Positions 61,778 through 64,000 of a stretch of DNA of 64,000 bases are shown one piece after another. The DNA is from Streptoverticillium olivoreticuli subsp. olivoreticuli (GTDB lineage Bacteria > Actinomycetota > Actinomycetes > Streptomycetales > Streptomycetaceae). The stretch covers positions 3,193,001 through 3,257,000 of the forward strand of contig NZ_CP031455.1 of NCBI RefSeq assembly GCF_003391135.1. Reading direction: 5' to 3'. Under the pieces are notes generated by a model. That model saw nothing but the letters and a program-made list of their open reading frames with translations, was not told the origin of the DNA and made no database searches. How positions within the stretch are numbered: position 1 is the first letter of the stretch; the number at the start of each line of letters is the position of its first letter. The translations under genes and the position numbers were made by a program.

Positions 61778-63205
61778 TCAGCCGAACCGGCTCGCCACAT
61801 AGGCCCGCCACCGCTGGGTGAACCCGTCCTCCGAGACGCCCAGCACCTGGCGCAGCGCCGCCGCCACCGCCCCGGGCCGCCGCTGGTGGCCGCCCACCGC
61901 GCGGTAGAACGCGACGAGCTTCGCCTCGCCCCAGCGCTCGGCGATCATGCGGCAGGCCAGCCAGCCCTCCTCGTACGCGCGGGCGAGGCGCCCCTGCTCC
62001 CCCGCGAAGCCGAAGTCGGCGTCCGCGGGCAGGTCCTTGGGCGGCTTGCCCTCGCCGACGGCGCGCGCGAGCTCGGGGGCGGCCTGGGCCGCGGTGCGCC
62101 CGGTGCCGCGGTAGGCGGTCCAGTCCGCGAAGCCCTCGGAGAGCCACAGCGGGGTCGCGGCCGAGGTCAGGCTCCGGGTCGCGACATGGGCGGTCTCGTG
62201 GGTGAGGACGACCCGGCGGCCGAAGTCGCCGAGCGTGCCGTACGCCTCGGGGTTGACGATGATCCGGTCGGCGGGGGCGTTGCCGGAGCCGCCGACCTCG
62301 CCGGTGGTGACGGCGGCGATGCCCCGGTAGTTCGCCACCGGTGAGTCCAGGAGCTCGGCCATCCGGTCGACCGAGGCGGGCATCTCGACGACGACCCTGC
62401 CCGGCCAGTCGCCGCCGCGGCGGGCCGCGGTGCCGGTCGTCCCGCCGGACTTCGGCGGGGCCGTGCCGGGCGCGGTCCGCCCGCTCCCCCAGGCGGTGCT
62501 CACCGCGGGCACCGCGCCGTCGGCGAGGTCCGCGAGGGCCTTGAGCCGCGCCTGGTCCTGGCCGACGCCGAGCACCAGGCTGTGCGCGCCCCGTACGGCC
62601 GTGACCGGGCCCTGCTGCCAGAGCTGCCGGGGGCCGTGCCGGGTGTCCTCGGCCGCCACGTACCACTGGTCGTCCTTCCGCACGACCGTGAACCGCGCGG
62701 TGGTGGTGACCGGGACGGTGTCGTAGTCCGCCAGCCGGTAGCGCAGTTCGGCCTCGGCGGCGACGCGGTGGCCGTCGCCGCCGGAGGGGACGAAGCCGCC
62801 GGTGCGCACCAGGCGGTAGTCCCAGGAGGCGAGGGGCACGGCGGCGAGGTTGGCGAAGAGGGCGCGCTGCTCGGTGCGGAAGCCCTCGGCGTCGGGGTCC
62901 ACGACGGACAGGAAGGCGCGTTCGTCGCGGTCCCGGAGCGCCTTGGCCCACCGGTCCAGCAGGGCCGTGACGGACCTGTGCTCGGCGTCGGGGCCGTCGC
63001 CGGGCAGGCCCACGGCCCCGCAGCCGCACAGCACCTGGAACGCGAGCAGGCCCGCCACCAGCGGGCGGGCCGCCCGTCTCCCGGCGCCGGGGCGCCTCAC
63101 GGGCCGGTCCCTCAGCCGACGGCCGGCGCCCGGGTCACCCCAGGCGGCGCCGCCGCGTCTCCTCCACCTCCACCGGCCCGTCACGCCCCGCATCGTACGA
63201 GCCAC
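61778..63205 (-). CDS. Putative lipoprotein metallopeptidase (HExxH, gluzincin type)
   Basis: Protein of 475 aa. After a basic stretch, a hydrophobic segment (PLVAGLLAFQVLCGCGAVG) carries a lipobox L-C-G-C, so the mature protein is probably a lipoprotein starting near residue 62. A SnoaL/NTF2-like part (about 75-180, LLDRWAKALRDRDERAFLSVVDP and WYVAAEDTRHG) is followed by the zinc site VLTHETAHVATR with a downstream EGFADW, the gluzincin third ligand. The 50-odd residues before the hydrophobic segment are unusually long for a signal peptide; the true start may be later. It converges with the GT87 gene at 12 nt. Confidence 0.8.
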   Translation of the reverse strand: MARTMRGVTGRWRWRRRGGAAWGDPGAGRRLRDRPVRRPGAGRRAARPLVAGLLAFQVLCGCGAVGLPGDGPDAEHRSVTALLDRWAKALRDRDERAFLSVVDPDAEGFRTEQRALFANLAAVPLASWDYRLVRTGGFVPSGGDGHRVAAEAELRYRLADYDTVPVTTTARFTVVRKDDQWYVAAEDTRHGPRQLWQQGPVTAVRGAHSLVLGVGQDQARLKALADLADGAVPAVSTAWGSGRTAPGTAPPKSGGTTGTAARRGGDWPGRVVVEMPASVDRMAELLDSPVANYRGIAAVTTGEVGGSGNAPADRIIVNPEAYGTLGDFGRRVVLTHETAHVATRSLTSAATPLWLSEGFADWTAYRGTGRTAAQAAPELARAVGEGKPPKDLPADADFGFAGEQGRLARAYEEGWLACRMIAERWGEAKLVAFYRAVGGHQRRPGAVAAALRQVLGVSEDGFTQRWRAYVASRFG

Positions 63206-63234
63206 GTGACCCGCGCCGTGCGTTCAGCCGGCGT

Positions 63235-64000
63235 TCATGGCCGGGTGACGGACGAAATCGGCATCATGTTGGCCGGGTCGTAGCGGACCCGGGCGCCCGG
63301 GTAGGGGGCGTGCACGACCTGCCCGTTGCCGACGTACATGCCCACGTGGCTGGCGTCGTTGCGATAGATCACCAGGTCCCCCGGCTGGGCCTCGGACAGG
63401 GACACGTGGCGGCCCGCGTTGCGCTGTGCCTGCGAGGTGCGCGGCAGGCCCACCCCGGCGCGCCCGTACGCCCACTGCATCAGGCCGGAGCAGTCGAAGG
63501 CGCCCGGCCCGGTCGCGCCCCAGGCGTAGGGGGTGCCGACGGCCGACCGGGCGGCCATCGCGGCGGCGGCGCCCCGCGAGGAGAGGCCGGCGAGGCTCGG
63601 CAGCCCGGCGAGCGAGCCCTCCGAGCGGTCCGCGCCGGAGCGCGACGCCCGCGCGTACGCCTCCCGGTCCCGCTCGGGCAGCGAGTTCAGCAGCCGGCGG
63701 GCCGTGGCGAGCTTGCCCTCGACCTCGCGCTTGTGGTGCTCCACGGCCTGCCTGCTGTCCTCCAGCTGCGCCAGGACGCGGACGGCCTCCGAGCGCTCCT
63801 GGCGCAGGGTGCGCTGCGCCTCCAGGAGCGCCTTGAGCTGCTCGGCCTGGCGGCCGGTGACCCGGTCGAGGGTGGCGGCCCGCTCCAGATAGGCGTCGGG
63901 GTCCGAGGACAGGAGCAGCTGGATCGCCGGGTCGACGGCGCCGTTGCGGTACTGCGCGGTGGCGATCATGCCCAGCGCCCTGCGCATCCGGTTGACCTGC
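63235..64000 (-). CDS. NlpC/P60 peptidoglycan hydrolase, C-terminal part (5' end outside window)
   Basis: The last 254 codons of a secreted D,L-endopeptidase, open to the window edge. A long coiled coil (LKALLEAQRTLRQERSEAVRVLAQLEDSRQAVEHHKREVEGKLATA, read in parts) precedes the NlpC/P60 domain. Catalytic Cys is in GPGAFDCSGLMQWAYGRAGV, His in NDASHVGMYVGNGQVVHAPYPG, with the third polar residue in that final histidine segment. It resembles the RipA-like hydrolases of actinobacteria and lies where Rv2190c does relative to pimB'. Signal peptide and N-terminus lie beyond 64000. Confidence 0.92.
   Translation of the reverse strand, partial: QVNRMRRALGMIATAQYRNGAVDPAIQLLLSSDPDAYLERAATLDRVTGRQAEQLKALLEAQRTLRQERSEAVRVLAQLEDSRQAVEHHKREVEGKLATARRLLNSLPERDREAYARASRSGADRSEGSLAGLPSLAGLSSRGAAAAMAARSAVGTPYAWGATGPGAFDCSGLMQWAYGRAGVGLPRTSQAQRNAGRHVSLSEAQPGDLVIYRNDASHVGMYVGNGQVVHAPYPGARVRYDPANMMPISSVTRP

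Overview
The window is a 64 kb stretch of high-GC actinobacterial core chromosome. Gene order and protein features point to Streptomyces: a 400-residue DivIVA with a Gln/Pro/Met-rich linker, a dcw cluster without murC or ftsA, a fused anthranilate synthase behind a WWW leader peptide, PASTA kinase, MacRS-type two-component system and glucokinase. I see no prophage, insertion sequence, integrase, CRISPR array, rRNA or tRNA. Base composition and codon use look uniform, so this is vertically inherited backbone rather than an island.

Layout. 1-20000: the 3' end of ileS meets the division and cell-wall (dcw) cluster, which reads leftwards on the minus strand: rsmH, ftsL, ftsI, murE, murF, mraY, murD, ftsW, murG, ftsQ, ftsZ, pgeF, yggS, sepF, yggT, divIVA. 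Together these make lipid II, polymerise and cross-link septal peptidoglycan, build the Z ring and organise the tip. 20001-31000: beta-carbonic anhydrase, a MoxR/DUF58/transglutaminase operon, DUF3040 protein, a methyltransferase, a TetR regulator, a DUF4126 membrane protein and a phytoene-desaturase-like flavoprotein. 31000-41200: metF, thiE, an Rv2175c-like DNA-binding protein, a ferredoxin-reductase-like flavoprotein, a TPP riboswitch with thiO-thiS-thiG, a PASTA Ser/Thr kinase and endonuclease IV. 41200-47700: a small molybdopterin oxidoreductase, bacterioferritin and its ferredoxin, class II DAHP synthase, the trp attenuator with trpEG, and a phosphofructokinase. 47700-56900: a response regulator/histidine kinase pair, an acyltransferase, a hydrolase, an exo/endonuclease-family protein, glucokinase, a DUF5304-like/ArsA-like/SRPBCC trio and a metallophosphoesterase. 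56900-64000: acyl-CoA synthetase, a PimB'-like mannosyltransferase, a GT87 mannosyltransferase, a metalloprotease-like lipoprotein and a partial NlpC/P60 hydrolase. Much of this order (wag31 to mraW, metF, Rv2175c, pknL, aroG, fadD15, pimB', NlpC) parallels Mycobacterium tuberculosis.

Most striking non-coding signals: (i) three CCACT boxes at exact 10-bp spacing over a good promoter upstream of rsmH, which look like an MraZ operator although no mraZ gene lies here; (ii) a perfect 10-bp dyad spanning the GTG start of the PASTA kinase; (iii) a complete trp attenuator whose leader peptide seems to be translated from a leaderless RNA; (iv) nine genes with a -10 box 6-7 nt before the start codon and no evident Shine-Dalgarno sequence; (v) a perfect dyad over the -35 of a probable ftsZ promoter; (vi) a perfect 16-bp palindrome beside a TetR gene; (vii) an iron box before bfd; (viii) a dispersed family of long perfect intergenic palindromes. 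Among proteins, the phosphofructokinase carries the residue pair of pyrophosphate-dependent enzymes, and the ArsA-like ATPase lacks both P-loop lysines.

All of this was read by eye. No alignment, profile search or structure prediction was run, and residue counts are manual.
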